Notes: generated by a model not told the origin, from the letters alone. Positions 1-8,302 are shown, counted from the stretch's first letter. The stretch is 28,022 nucleotides of DNA from an uncultured Kiritimatiellota bacterium (GCA_934667425.1 CAKULV010000042.1:1-28022); one strand, 5' to 3'. Program-made: numbers and translations.

Positions 1-1836
1 AAGATCTGCGAGATGATGGTCAAGAACGGCCAGTTCATCAAGCTCAACGAGAAGAAGCGCCCGGGCTGCTACCTCGCCCGTTCGCACGAGAGCGATGTCG
101 CGCGCGTCGAGGGCCGCACGTTCATCTGCTCGAAGAAGGAGATAGACGCGGGCCCGACGAACCACTGGATGGAGCCCGAGGCCATGAAGAAGCTCATGCT
201 CAAGAGCTACAAGGGCTGCATGAAGGGCCGCACGATGTACGTGATCCCGTTCGCGATGGGCCCGATCGGCAACCCGATCACCCAGTACGGCATCGAGGTC
301 ACCGACTCGCCCTACGTCGTCGTGAACATGAATATCATGACGCGCACGGGCAAGGATGTCCTCGACCACCTCGGCAAGGACGGCGACTTCATCCCCTGCA
401 TCCACTCCGTCGGCGCGCCGCTCAAGAAGGGCCAGAAGGACGTCGCGTGGCCCTGCGCGAAGAGGATCGAGGACAAGTTCATCACGCAGTTCCCGGAAGA
501 GCGCCAGATCTGGTCGTTCGGCTCGGGCTACGGCGGGAACGCCCTCCTCGGAAAGAAGTGCTTCGCGCTCCGCATCGCCTCGAAGCTCGCGAAGGATCAG
601 GGCTGGATGGCCGAGCACATGCTCATCCTCACGCTCACCTCGCCTGAGAAGAAGCAGTACCACGTCACGGCGGCGTTCCCGTCCGCCTGCGGCAAGACGA
701 ACCTCGCCATGATGCTGCCGAAGCTCCCGGGCTGGAAGCTCCAGACGATCGGCGACGACATCGCGTGGCTCAAGCCGGGCGACGACGGCCGCCTCTACGC
801 GATCAACCCGGAGAACGGCTTCTTCGGCGTCGCGCCGGGCACGTCGATGGACTCTAACCCGAACGCGCTCAAGAGCTGCAAGAAGGGCACGATCTTCACG
901 AACGTCGTCCTCACCCCCGACGGCGACATCTGGTGGGAAGACATGGGCATCAAGGCCCCGAAGGAAGGCATCGACTGGAAGGGCAACCCCTGCTACGTCT
1001 GCGCGGACGATCCGTACCGCATGGGTCCGAAGCCGGGCATGACGAAGAAGGAGATCAAGGAGTCCAAGTACGTCGCGGCCCACAAGAACAGCCGCTTCAC
1101 GGCGCCGGCGGTCAACTGCCCCGTCCTCGACAAGGAGGGCTTCAACGGCAAGTTCAACAAGAAGCCCACGGGCGTGCCGATCGACGCGATCCTCTTCGGC
1201 GGGCGCCGTCCTTCGACGATCCCGCTGGTGAACGAGGCGAAGGATTGGACGCATGGCGTGTTCATGGGTTCCGCCGCCGGCTCGGAAGTGACGGCCGCCG
1301 TCATCTCCGACCAGATCGGCCAGGTCCGCCGCGACCCGATGGCGATGCTGCCGTTCTTCGGCTACAACGTCGCGGACTACTTCCAGCACTGGCTGGAGAT
1401 GGAGCGCACCTCCGCCGACGCGACGAAGCTGCCGAAGATCTACTTCGTCAACTGGTTCCGCAAGGGCGACGACGGCCGCTTCATGTGGCCGGGCTTCGGC
1501 GACAACAGCCGCGTGCTGAAGTGGATCTGCCAGCGCATCGAGGGCGCGGTCAAGGCTAACGAGACGGCGATTGGCAACATCCCGTTCGCGGAGGACATCG
1601 ACCTCGCCAACAACGACGAGACGGCGAAGTTCCACGTCGTCAAGGCCGACCTGGAGGAGATCCTCAAGGTGGACGTCGAGGGCTGGAAGAAGGAGATCGA
1701 GACGATCGGCGCGTCCTATGACGAATACGACGCGAAGCCGTCGAAGGACTCGAAGGTCGTCTCCAAGACGGCGCACCGCGTCCCGAAGGCTCTCCGCCAG
1801 GTCCTCGCCGACGTGACGGCCGCGCTCGCGAAGTAG
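1..1836 (+). CDS. pckG: Phosphoenolpyruvate carboxykinase (GTP), 5'-truncated by window edge
   Basis: Converts oxaloacetate and GTP to phosphoenolpyruvate, GDP and CO2 in the cytoplasm (gluconeogenesis or, in fermenters, the reverse CO2-fixing step). The frame is open from base 1 (KICE before the first Met at 13), so the true start lies upstream; comparison with animal PEPCK suggests roughly 50-60 residues are missing. Numbered from the Met at 13, the family signatures are clear: the substrate-binding block LARSHESDVARVEGRT, the GSGYGGNALLGKKC block near 172, the kinase-1 P-loop SACGKTN near 225 with the catalytic Cys, the metal-binding motif IGDDIAWL, the loop NPENGFFGVAPGTS, and FGGRRPSTIPL. 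The C-terminal tail after NWFR looks slightly longer than in animal enzymes. Codon use is strongly biased to C/G endings, as expected of a highly expressed gene. An intrinsic terminator follows 42 bp after the stop. Confidence 0.97.
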   Translation, partial: KICEMMVKNGQFIKLNEKKRPGCYLARSHESDVARVEGRTFICSKKEIDAGPTNHWMEPEAMKKLMLKSYKGCMKGRTMYVIPFAMGPIGNPITQYGIEVTDSPYVVVNMNIMTRTGKDVLDHLGKDGDFIPCIHSVGAPLKKGQKDVAWPCAKRIEDKFITQFPEERQIWSFGSGYGGNALLGKKCFALRIASKLAKDQGWMAEHMLILTLTSPEKKQYHVTAAFPSACGKTNLAMMLPKLPGWKLQTIGDDIAWLKPGDDGRLYAINPENGFFGVAPGTSMDSNPNALKSCKKGTIFTNVVLTPDGDIWWEDMGIKAPKEGIDWKGNPCYVCADDPYRMGPKPGMTKKEIKESKYVAAHKNSRFTAPAVNCPVLDKEGFNGKFNKKPTGVPIDAILFGGRRPSTIPLVNEAKDWTHGVFMGSAAGSEVTAAVISDQIGQVRRDPMAMLPFFGYNVADYFQHWLEMERTSADATKLPKIYFVNWFRKGDDGRFMWPGFGDNSRVLKWICQRIEGAVKANETAIGNIPFAEDIDLANNDETAKFHVVKADLEEILKVDVEGWKKEIETIGASYDEYDAKPSKDSKVVSKTAHRVPKALRQVLADVTAALAK

Positions 1837-1877
1837 TCAATAGCGAACGCGGACGCGAAGCCACTTCGCGTCAGATC

Positions 1878-1925
1878 AGAAAGGAAAGGCTGCGGCAATT
1901 CTGCCGCAGCCTTTCCTTTCTGTTT
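1878..1925 (+). terminator. Intrinsic terminator of pckG
   Basis: A perfect 20-bp inverted repeat (1878-1897 with 1902-1921) with an ATTC loop is followed by GTTT. The A-rich left and T-rich right flanks make it usable on both strands. A smaller hairpin (GACGCGAAG, CCA, CTTCGCGTC at 1852-1872) lies between the stop codon and this terminator. Confidence 0.85.
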
Positions 1926-2192
1926 AGTTGGTAGATGGTAGATGGTAGTTGGTAGTAGCGACGGCGCCCTCGCCGTCGTGCATTGCGCGGGAGGGTCGCA
2001 CTTGTTGCGACCGAACACCCCGCCACGGAAGGGTCGCAGCCTCGTGGCGACGGCGCCCTCGCCGTCGTGCATCGTCGCCGCGCCATGCCGCGGGAGGGTC
2101 GCAGTCCTCTGCGACCCTCCCATGAAAACCTACCAACTACCAACTAAAACCTGAAACCTGAAACCTACCAACTACCAACTACCAACTACCAG
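1925..2192. repeat. Repeat block 1: palindromic modules bordered by heptamer arrays
   Basis: Non-coding gap between pckG and the oxidoreductase gene, filled by repeats. The left edge (1925-1955) is a heptamer array of TAGTTGG/TAGATGG. Four hairpins follow: GACGGCG-CCCT-CGCCGTC at 1960-1977 and again at 2049-2066; GGTCGCA-CTTGT-TGCGACC at 1994-2012; and a perfect 13-bp stem, GGGAGGGTCGCAG with loop TCCT, at 2092-2121. The right edge (2130-2192) carries heptamers in the opposite orientation (ACCAACT, AAACCTG). The same modules recur at 24134-24390, 25786-25972 and 26114-26652. The block starts just after the pckG terminator and ends just before the next promoter. Short ORFs here are the repeat read in frame, not genes. 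Confidence 0.9.
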
Positions 2193-2199
2193 CCAAATA

Positions 2200-2208
2200 T
2201 GGTACAAT
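2200..2208 (+). promoter_or_regulatory. Extended -10 promoter (TGGTACAAT) of the Gfo/Idh/MocA gene
   Basis: TGG-TACAAT matches the extended -10 pattern TGnTATAAT with one change in the hexamer. It ends 8 nt before the ATG at 2217, so transcription would start at or next to the start codon. No good -35 hexamer is seen in the heptamer array upstream. Inference from sequence only. Confidence 0.5.
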
Positions 2209-2216
2209 CTTCCCCT

Positions 2217-3602
2217 ATGAAAGTAAATCGTAGGTCTTTCCTGTGGACAGCTGGCGCCGCAACCCTGCTTGGCGCCGGCGGTTGTTCGTCGTTCGGCATC
2301 GCGAAATCACGCGCATTCGTCAACGGCAAGGTGCGAATGGCGTTCGTCGGCATCGGAAACCGGGGCGGCGCGAACTTCGACATGTTCAGCTACTTCAAGG
2401 ATCTTGTCGAGGTCGTGGCGCTCTGCGATACGGACATTGGCGGGGCTGCGACTGTTCCCGTGCTCAAGGCGTGTCCGGGTGTGCCCCGCTACCGGGACTT
2501 CCGAAAGATGTTCGATGAGATGGGCGGCTCCATCGATGCCGTGTGCATCTCCACGCCGGACTTCTCACATTTCCCGGTCGCAATGCTCGCGATGTCGCTT
2601 GGAAAGCACATCTACGTGGAGAAGCCCATCGGAAACCGCTTCAACGAGATCGAGCTGATGATCGGGGCCGCCGAGCGGCATGGCGTGGTCACGCAGATGG
2701 GCAACCAGGGGCATTCCGACGGGAACTACTACCAGTGCAAGAGCCTCGTCGAAAGCGGGTTCATGCGCGACGTCACGCGGATCGAGGCGTTCATGTGTTC
2801 GGCTCGCCGTTGGCACAAGTACAACGGCGAACTAAAGGCCATGCCGCCGGCAGAGGTGCCGCCAGCCGGACTCGACTGGGATACGTGGCTTTCGCAGAGG
2901 GCTGATCGCGGCTACAACAAGGCCTACATGAACGGCGAATGGCGCTGCTTCTTCGAGTACGGCACGGGCCCGATCGGCGATTGGGGCGCACACATATTCT
3001 CGACGGTATGGGAGCACCTGAAGCTCGGATTGCCGTCCAAGATAGAGGTGCTTCGCGATGAAAAGCGCACTGATGTGGTATTCCCTCTGTCATCCACCAC
3101 TGTGTTCACGTTCCCGGCAAGGGGCGAAGGCTTGCCGGAATGCCGTCTCGCGTGGCGTGACGGGATTGGCAACTATCCGGAACTTCCTTCCAGGATAACG
3201 AACAGGAAGTGGAAGCGTCAGATGAACGGCGCGGAAGTCTACGGCGCAGAGGGGCGAGTATTCGCCCGCACAAGCCATTCGGCCCCATATGTGCTCATCG
3301 GCGGCGGCGATCCTCGCGACCCGCAGGTCAAGAAGGTCATGAACTCGTTCTACAGGCCGAAGTACAATCATTACGAGAGCTTCCTAAGGACGATACGCGG
3401 AGAGGACGAGGTGCGCTCGCCGTTCAGGCTTGGCGGGCCGCTCTCACAGATATGCGCACTTGGATCGCTTGCCGTTGAACTTGGCGAGCCGGTGCTCGAC
3501 TTCGACCCGAAGGCAAAGCTCTTCACCGCCAACGACCGCGCCAACGCGATGCTCTCCGGCGGCAATCCGCGCTCCGGCTGGGAGGAGTTCTACAGGCTGT
3601 GA
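2217..3602 (+). CDS. Tat-exported Gfo/Idh/MocA-family oxidoreductase
   Basis: Predicted NAD(P)-dependent sugar or inositol-type dehydrogenase exported in folded form. The N-terminus from the Met at 2217 reads MKVNRRSFLW, a twin-arginine signal, followed by a lipobox-like LGAGGC, so it may be a Tat lipoprotein. The Rossmann fold begins at about residue 38 (MAFVGIGNRGG). The family EKP motif (HIYVEKPIGN) lies near residue 138, and the C-terminal alpha/beta domain follows. The Met at 2199 is rejected because it overlaps the -10 element and would bury the twin-arginine signal; there is no clear Shine-Dalgarno for 2217, consistent with a leaderless message. Proteins of this type are abundant in PVC and Bacteroidota genomes around polysaccharide degradation. 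The substrate cannot be read from the sequence. Confidence 0.9.
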   Translation: MKVNRRSFLWTAGAATLLGAGGCSSFGIAKSRAFVNGKVRMAFVGIGNRGGANFDMFSYFKDLVEVVALCDTDIGGAATVPVLKACPGVPRYRDFRKMFDEMGGSIDAVCISTPDFSHFPVAMLAMSLGKHIYVEKPIGNRFNEIELMIGAAERHGVVTQMGNQGHSDGNYYQCKSLVESGFMRDVTRIEAFMCSARRWHKYNGELKAMPPAEVPPAGLDWDTWLSQRADRGYNKAYMNGEWRCFFEYGTGPIGDWGAHIFSTVWEHLKLGLPSKIEVLRDEKRTDVVFPLSSTTVFTFPARGEGLPECRLAWRDGIGNYPELPSRITNRKWKRQMNGAEVYGAEGRVFARTSHSAPYVLIGGGDPRDPQVKKVMNSFYRPKYNHYESFLRTIRGEDEVRSPFRLGGPLSQICALGSLAVELGEPVLDFDPKAKLFTANDRANAMLSGGNPRSGWEEFYRL

Positions 3603-3648
3603 TGTGTGCAGTCCATCCACTTGGCCAATCGACGATTGAATCGAAAAG

Positions 3649-4416
3649 ATGAATCCGCTTGAGAACATACGAATAGTGCTTGTTGGTACGCTGTATACCG
3701 GCAATGTCGGCAGCGCGTGCAGGGCCATGGCGAACATGGGCATCCGGCATCTGCGCCTGGCGGCGCCGAACCTTCAGAACGACTGGGAAGAGGGAAGCCG
3801 CCTCGCGGTGCACGCGACGGATCTCATTGATGGGCGCGAGGAGTTCGCGACGTTCGAGGAGGCTGTGGCGGACTGCGTTGCCGTGGTCGGCACCACGGCT
3901 CGCGGCGGCCTCTACCGGCAGCATGTGCGGGCCCCGCGCGATTGCGCGGCAGACCTGCTTGCCCTCGCCGAGACCGGGCCGGTGGCCGTCGTGTTCGGAC
4001 GGGAGGACAAGGGGCTCCTCAACGAGGAGATCGCGCAGTGTACGCACCTGATCCGCATACCCGTCGACGAGGGATACACGTCCATAAACCTCTCGCAGGC
4101 CGTGCTGATAACCTGCTACGAGCTGTTCACTGCCACTGGACGCTACCAGCCTCCGCACGAGAAGGCGCCGCCGGCTCCGCAGGGGCAGAAGATGCAGCTG
4201 ATGAAGATGTGGCGGGAGATGCTTGAGGATATCGGCTACATGGACGAGCAGAAGGCCGACCACATGATGCAGGGGATACACCGCGTGTTCTCGCGTGGCG
4301 TGGTGACGAAGGACGATGCCGCGCTTCTGCTTGGCGTTGCGCGCCAGGCGGTGTGGGCGCATCGCCATCCGCTTCTGGACGGCGGCAGGAAAACCTCGGC
4401 GGAGTTCGGCTCATGA
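3649..4416 (+). CDS. TrmJ-like tRNA/rRNA 2'-O-methyltransferase (SpoU/SPOUT family)
   Basis: Predicted S-adenosylmethionine-dependent ribose 2'-O-methyltransferase acting on tRNA (position 32 in the TrmJ group) or another RNA. The opening NIRIVLVGTLYTGNVGSACR matches the start of E. coli TrmJ. The three SPOUT knot motifs are present: GNVGSACRAM (motif 1, Asn and Arg), VVFGREDKGLLNEE (motif 2), and YTSINLSQAV (motif 3). At 255 residues it is close to the usual TrmJ length of about 245, and the C-terminal helical extension is retained. It begins 46 bp after the oxidoreductase gene and overlaps the following kinase by 4 bases (ATGA), so the two are probably translated together. No strong Shine-Dalgarno is seen. 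Family is secure; the exact RNA position is inference. Confidence 0.88.
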   Translation: MNPLENIRIVLVGTLYTGNVGSACRAMANMGIRHLRLAAPNLQNDWEEGSRLAVHATDLIDGREEFATFEEAVADCVAVVGTTARGGLYRQHVRAPRDCAADLLALAETGPVAVVFGREDKGLLNEEIAQCTHLIRIPVDEGYTSINLSQAVLITCYELFTATGRYQPPHEKAPPAPQGQKMQLMKMWREMLEDIGYMDEQKADHMMQGIHRVFSRGVVTKDDAALLLGVARQAVWAHRHPLLDGGRKTSAEFGS

Positions 4417-5375
4417 TGGACTCCACCCTGCACCTGCGCACGATCTCGGAGCTGAACGGCATCATCGCCTCCGGCGGCTTTGCCGACCTTGTGGCAAGGG
4501 GGGAGAACCTGCACGCCCAGCGCATATCGCGTGTCGCGGAGCTTGTGGCGTCCCGCGCCCCATACGTGCGCCTCGTGCTCGTGGCCGGCCCGACGGCCGC
4601 CGGGAAGACCACCACGGCCCTGCGGCTCTGCAAGGCCCTCAAGAGGAACGGCCTTGCCTCTATGCACATATCCACAGACGATTACTTCGTAGGCGACAGG
4701 CGCAACCCGCGGGACGGGAACGGCAATCTCGACTACGAGCACTTCGACGCCGTCGATCGGGTGCGTCTGCGCGAGGATCTGCTGAAGATATTCTCCGGGA
4801 TGCCTTTCCATCGCCGCAAGTTCGACTTCGCAAGTCATGAAGGCTATGAGGATCCCGACATATTCACGCCACGCCAGAACGTGGTGGTCGTGCTCGAGGG
4901 CATACACGCCCTCAACCCCGCGTTGACGGACGGGATCGGCGACGTGCTCATGTACCGCATCTACGTGAACACCCTCACCCAGCTTGAGGCGGACCTCGGA
5001 GGCTGGCTGTACTATGAGGACACGAGGCTCATGAGGCGCATCGTGCGCGACAGGACCTACCGCAACATGTCGCCCGAGAAGACCCTGCTCATGTGGGAGA
5101 AGGTGTCGGCGGGCGAGATGCGCTGGATAAACCCGTATCGCGGATTCGCCGATTTCGTGATCAACACGTCATTCGACTACGAGATATCGGTGATGAAGCC
5201 CATCCTGGAGCCGCTGCTGAAATCTGTCCCGTACCTTGGCGGGCGGGAGGACTCGGAGATACGCCGCCTGCTCGCCGCGCTCGATACGGTCACCGCCGTG
5301 ACGGATACGTCGGCGATACCTCGCGATTCGATCCTCCGGGAATCCATCGGCGGGTCGACGCTCGACTACGAGTGA
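4413..5375 (+). CDS. Uridine-kinase-family P-loop nucleoside kinase
   Basis: Predicted to phosphorylate a nucleoside (pyrimidine salvage) or a related small molecule in the cytoplasm. About 50 residues in lies the Walker A motif GPTAAGKTT, then the uridine-kinase-type DDYFV motif after STDD. Later come VVVVLEGIHALN (the Walker B-like strand of the family) and an Arg-rich lid region (RRIVRDRTYRN). The family often appears as the C-terminal half of a longer nucleoside kinase with an N-terminal TGS domain; here only a short N-terminal extension is present. The start at 4413 is chosen because ATGA overlaps the upstream stop and a GGCGGAG sequence lies about 10 bp before it; a longer reading from 4353 would run deep into the methyltransferase gene. 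Substrate not determined. Confidence 0.85.
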   Translation: MMDSTLHLRTISELNGIIASGGFADLVARGENLHAQRISRVAELVASRAPYVRLVLVAGPTAAGKTTTALRLCKALKRNGLASMHISTDDYFVGDRRNPRDGNGNLDYEHFDAVDRVRLREDLLKIFSGMPFHRRKFDFASHEGYEDPDIFTPRQNVVVVLEGIHALNPALTDGIGDVLMYRIYVNTLTQLEADLGGWLYYEDTRLMRRIVRDRTYRNMSPEKTLLMWEKVSAGEMRWINPYRGFADFVINTSFDYEISVMKPILEPLLKSVPYLGGREDSEIRRLLAALDTVTAVTDTSAIPRDSILRESIGGSTLDYE

Positions 5376-5398
5376 TACGGGCGGTTCGGGAATCCAGC

Positions 5399-6019
5399 TC
5401 ATATCTTCAGCAGATGCTTCCTGATGGCGATGGCGACAGCTTCGGACCTGGTTGTCGCGCCGAGCTTGTCGAAGAGGATGTCGAAGTAGCCTTTTACGCT
5501 GTTTGGCTTGAGGTCGAGGCGGGCGGCGATCTCCTTGTTGGAGAGCCCCTGGGCGACGGCTTCGAGCAGTTGCCGTTGCCGTGGCGAGAGCGGCGGCAAC
5601 GGCGGATCCTGGTTCAGCAACTCTTTGATTTCGTTGGAAATGACGCGGTCGCCTGCGGCCACGCGATGGATCGTATCGAGCAGTTCCTCGTTCGGTGCGC
5701 TTTTGAGAAGGGCGCCTTCGACTCCACCGTCGATGGCCTGCGCTATGGCATCCGAAATGGCGAACGTCGTGAGAATCACGATTTTTGTCTCCGGCATTTC
5801 CGTTTTGATGGACAGGAGCGCTTCCAGGCCTGAGACACATGGCATCATCAGGTCGAGTACGACTACGTCTGGACTAAACATGCGCGTCATCTCAATGGCC
5901 GCCTTCCCGTCCGGAGCCTCGCCTACGACAGAAAGAAGGGGGTCTGTCTTGAAAAGTGTAGTTAGCCCAATGCGCATCAAGGCATGGTCGTCGGCTACAA
6001 GGACTTTTATCTTTTTCAT
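5399..6019 (-). CDS. NarL/FixJ-type response regulator (REC + LuxR HTH)
   Basis: DNA-binding output of the two-component pair. The REC domain (residues 1-120) has the acidic pair D10/D11, the phospho-acceptor D56 in VVVLDLMMP, the conserved Thr in ILTTF near 84, and K106 in GALLKSA. After a Pro-rich linker (PPLPPLSPRQ) comes the LuxR-type helix-turn-helix at about 143-206, with the signature QGLSNKEIAARLDLKPNSVKGY. At 206 residues it has the usual family length. Its start overlaps the kinase stop by 4 bases (ATGA), so the two are co-translated. It converges on the upstream kinase gene with only 23 bp between stops. The palindrome at 8209-8226 is a candidate target. Confidence 0.94.
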   Translation of the reverse strand: MKKIKVLVADDHALMRIGLTTLFKTDPLLSVVGEAPDGKAAIEMTRMFSPDVVVLDLMMPCVSGLEALLSIKTEMPETKIVILTTFAISDAIAQAIDGGVEGALLKSAPNEELLDTIHRVAAGDRVISNEIKELLNQDPPLPPLSPRQRQLLEAVAQGLSNKEIAARLDLKPNSVKGYFDILFDKLGATTRSEAVAIAIRKHLLKI

Positions 6020-8172
6020 GGGTGGATGTCCAGTGTTTGCGGATGGAGGATGATGACTGCCCGCGTCCCTTTCCCGAGAGAGGACGAGATGGTGAGTTTG
6101 CCGCTAAAGGCGCGTATGCGGTCGCGGATTCCCTGCAACCCAAAATGGCCTTCGGCAGAACTGGGCGCCGCATTGACGTCGAATCCGCAGCCGTCGTCCG
6201 TGCAGGAGAACTTGAGCCCTTCGCCGTCAAGTGAACCTGCGATGCGAAGCGTTTTTGCCTTGCCGTGCTGAATGGCGTTGTGGACAAGTTCGCGGAGGAT
6301 TCGTAGAATGACATGGGCCGTATGGTCGGAAACCTTGCGTCGAGGCACGTTGAATCTTACCGTAAGAGTGGCGGACGGGATGTGTGGCGTGAGCGCACGG
6401 CGGATGGCGGCGTTCATGCTCGTCTCATTCAAGGCCTGGCTTCGGAGATCCCACAGGCAGTCGCGGAGTTCGCGGCGGCAGGCGAGAAGCGATTTCGAGG
6501 TGAAGGCGAGGATTGACTTCATTGTCGCGGGCTCGCTGTCGGCGAGCCTTCCGGCCGCATCAAGTTGCATGGAAAGCCCCGATAGATTCTGCGCGACCGT
6601 GTCGTGCAGTTCGGTCGCAAGGCGTGTGCGCTCATCGACTCGCAGCGTTTCGGACAACCGTTTCGTCTGCTCGCGCAGAAGTTCTCGCGAGCGTCGTATG
6701 ACAATGGTGCGCAGAATGACGTTCCCTATGATTCCGGCCAGTGCGGCGAAGCCAAGGGCGCAAACGAGAATCAGTAGGCGTCTCGGAGTCCACCAAGGTG
6801 GCCTGGAGATGATCACAATGCCGCTTGGCGACTGCACGGCGACATAGGCATGAATGATTCTCGGAAAGGGCATTCCGGGACGCCATGGCTCAATGTCCAT
6901 CAGGCAGATTCCGGTGGCCTCGATCTTCATTCCAAGTGCAAGGTCGGCAAAGGGATCGATGCCAGGTTCGGCGATAAGCGACAGAATATGCCCATCGTCC
7001 TCTATCAGGACCTTGCGCTTGATCCCGTCGGGCGCGGGCAAACTGCGCACAAATCCCGAAAGGCGGATGCGCCGCCCAAAGCTGTCGATTTGGTATTGTG
7101 TGTGTGCGGTACTGTTCGTCAGAAGGCTTGAGATCGTGACTCTTTCTGGCTTTGTGTGCGGAATGTCGAACGTGCGGCTGCCGTGCTTCCAGATGGCGCG
7201 TGCGAGGTTGATGCGGTAGAGGTCTGTCACTGGAAGCCCTACGGCGGTTACGTATTCCCCGAATCGAGGCGATGGGCGGCTTGCGAGATCGACATTCACA
7301 AGCCGACCATCGGCTGTCTCAAGGAGGAACCCTTGCGTCCTGGCACTTGTGAGCACTTTGCCGTCTATGCGCTTGCGCGTTGCGGTCAGGAGGTCTTCCG
7401 GCCATGCCGGCGATAGGTCATCAAGGCTTGGCACGGCGAACGGATCTGCGGGGGCAGGTTGGATGACGCGAATCGCATCAAGTCCGGAAATGAACAGCAA
7501 CGGAAGACCTCTATGGCCATATGAGGTATTCCCCTCGAGAATGCGAATGTCAGTGCGGATCATGCCATCGACGGATATCTTGGCGCCGACCAGCGCCTCA
7601 AGCTTCGGCAGCAATGTGTCTGCGTGATCTGTGTGAAGCGATAGGTAGAGCGTGGTGTCGTCATCTGTCAGGACGATACTTGCGAAATTGAGGTCGATGT
7701 CGTCCAGGATGAAGTCCCGCACTGTTCCTCTGACGCGTACGGCCCGATAGGGATGCCCACGATCCCGCAGGAGGTTTCGCATCGGCTTTTCGATGGAGGG
7801 CGGCAAGGGCTTATGGCCGATCTTGACAATCGTTTCGCAGTCAGCATTGACAGCTTTGTCCGCGAGCCGCACGGTATGGCCCGTTACTTCAACGATGTCG
7901 CCATTTTGTGGACAGGATTTAGGCCATTGCTGGTTGCGTACAAGCCGGACGATGCGAGAGCCGTCGTCGAGGAAGAATTTCGTTCCGGTTGCGTTGGCCT
8001 GACGGACCTGTCCGCGCAACGAGAACGGGCGCACCTCATCGTGCGTGGACAGAAGGAAGTCATCCAGTTCGCGCGCAGAACGGATTGTTCCCGCATCGTC
8101 TGACAAGCCGCGCATAATCCCCGCCGATGATAGCAAGAGAAGCAGGGCCACCATTAGGCTTCTTGATTTCAT
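6016..8172 (-). CDS. NarX-type sensor histidine kinase with a large extracytoplasmic sensor
   Basis: Membrane sensor kinase for the adjacent regulator. It starts with a signal-anchor helix (MKSRSLMVALLLLLSSAG). About 430 extracytoplasmic residues follow, which appear to hold four OB-fold-like modules, each with a G-x-V core and a LxDDG-like turn (roughly 45-110, 140-235, 265-330, 365-440). A membrane helix spans about 463-488 (RRLLILVCALGFAALAG). The HisKA_3 phosphoacceptor is H523 in ELHDTVAQNL, and the HATPase domain has the N box RELVHNAIQHG and G1 box DDGCGFD. The sensor region is not one I recognise as PAS, Cache or CHASE. Base composition looks less G/C-biased than pckG. The start at 8172 follows an extended -10 by 6 nt. 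It is divergent from the operon at 8303. Confidence 0.92.
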   Translation of the reverse strand: MKSRSLMVALLLLLSSAGIMRGLSDDAGTIRSARELDDFLLSTHDEVRPFSLRGQVRQANATGTKFFLDDGSRIVRLVRNQQWPKSCPQNGDIVEVTGHTVRLADKAVNADCETIVKIGHKPLPPSIEKPMRNLLRDRGHPYRAVRVRGTVRDFILDDIDLNFASIVLTDDDTTLYLSLHTDHADTLLPKLEALVGAKISVDGMIRTDIRILEGNTSYGHRGLPLLFISGLDAIRVIQPAPADPFAVPSLDDLSPAWPEDLLTATRKRIDGKVLTSARTQGFLLETADGRLVNVDLASRPSPRFGEYVTAVGLPVTDLYRINLARAIWKHGSRTFDIPHTKPERVTISSLLTNSTAHTQYQIDSFGRRIRLSGFVRSLPAPDGIKRKVLIEDDGHILSLIAEPGIDPFADLALGMKIEATGICLMDIEPWRPGMPFPRIIHAYVAVQSPSGIVIISRPPWWTPRRLLILVCALGFAALAGIIGNVILRTIVIRRSRELLREQTKRLSETLRVDERTRLATELHDTVAQNLSGLSMQLDAAGRLADSEPATMKSILAFTSKSLLACRRELRDCLWDLRSQALNETSMNAAIRRALTPHIPSATLTVRFNVPRRKVSDHTAHVILRILRELVHNAIQHGKAKTLRIAGSLDGEGLKFSCTDDGCGFDVNAAPSSAEGHFGLQGIRDRIRAFSGKLTISSSLGKGTRAVIILHPQTLDIHP

Positions 8173-8178
8173 CCTAGA

Positions 8179-8187
8179 ATTTTATCA
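8179..8187 (-). promoter_or_regulatory. Extended -10 promoter (TGATAAAAT) of the sensor kinase gene
   Basis: On the minus strand TGA-TAAAAT matches TGnTATAAT with one change in the hexamer and ends 6 nt before the kinase ATG. No Shine-Dalgarno fits between them, so a leaderless transcript is likely (inference). Confidence 0.5.
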
Positions 8188-8208
8188 AAAGGAGAGTGGT
8201 TGCACCAG

Positions 8209-8226
8209 TACCCCTGAACAGGGGTA
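8209..8226. promoter_or_regulatory. Perfect 18-bp palindrome, candidate NarL-type operator
   Basis: TACCCCTGAACAGGGGTA is an inverted repeat in the 130-bp divergent gap between the sensor kinase and the DUF4838 operon. Each arm, TACCCCT, fits the heptamer consensus known for NarL (TACYYMT). The arms are separated by 4 bp rather than the 2 bp of classical NarL/NarP sites. Its centre lies about 45 bp upstream of the start point expected from the -10 at 8246-8254, a usual place for an activator. The binding protein is inferred to be the regulator at 5399-6019. Confidence 0.55.
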
Positions 8227-8245
8227 TTGCGAGGGAGTGCCATCT

Positions 8246-8254
8246 TGTTATAAA
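8246..8254 (+). promoter_or_regulatory. Extended -10 promoter (TGTTATAAA) of the DUF4838 operon
   Basis: TGT-TATAAA matches the extended -10 with one change. A weak -35-like TTGCGA at 8227-8232 lies 16 bp upstream, directly after the palindrome. The leader to the ATG at 8303 is about 40 nt and contains a Shine-Dalgarno (GGAAGGAG). Confidence 0.5.
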
Positions 8255-8302
8255 ATAGTGCGCAATTAGAAAACCTGATAACGCGGAAGGAGCTTGAAAG
8301 AC

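Noticed and set aside
1716..2143. Several short minus-strand ORFs (DGEGAVATR-type peptides) in repeat block 1
   Set aside because: They are the palindromic repeat read through by chance, without ribosome binding sites or a non-repeat domain.
2199..2216. Upstream Met for the Gfo/Idh/MocA protein
   Set aside because: It overlaps the predicted -10 element and would put six residues before the twin-arginine signal; the ATG at 2217 fits better.
8294..8302. TTG start for the DUF4838 gene
   Set aside because: The Shine-Dalgarno GGAAGGAG would be only 1-2 bases away; the ATG at 8303 has proper spacing.
8173..8302. Possible small RNA or riboswitch in the divergent gap
   Set aside because: Apart from the palindrome and promoter elements no larger conserved fold was seen, and the leader is only about 40 nt.
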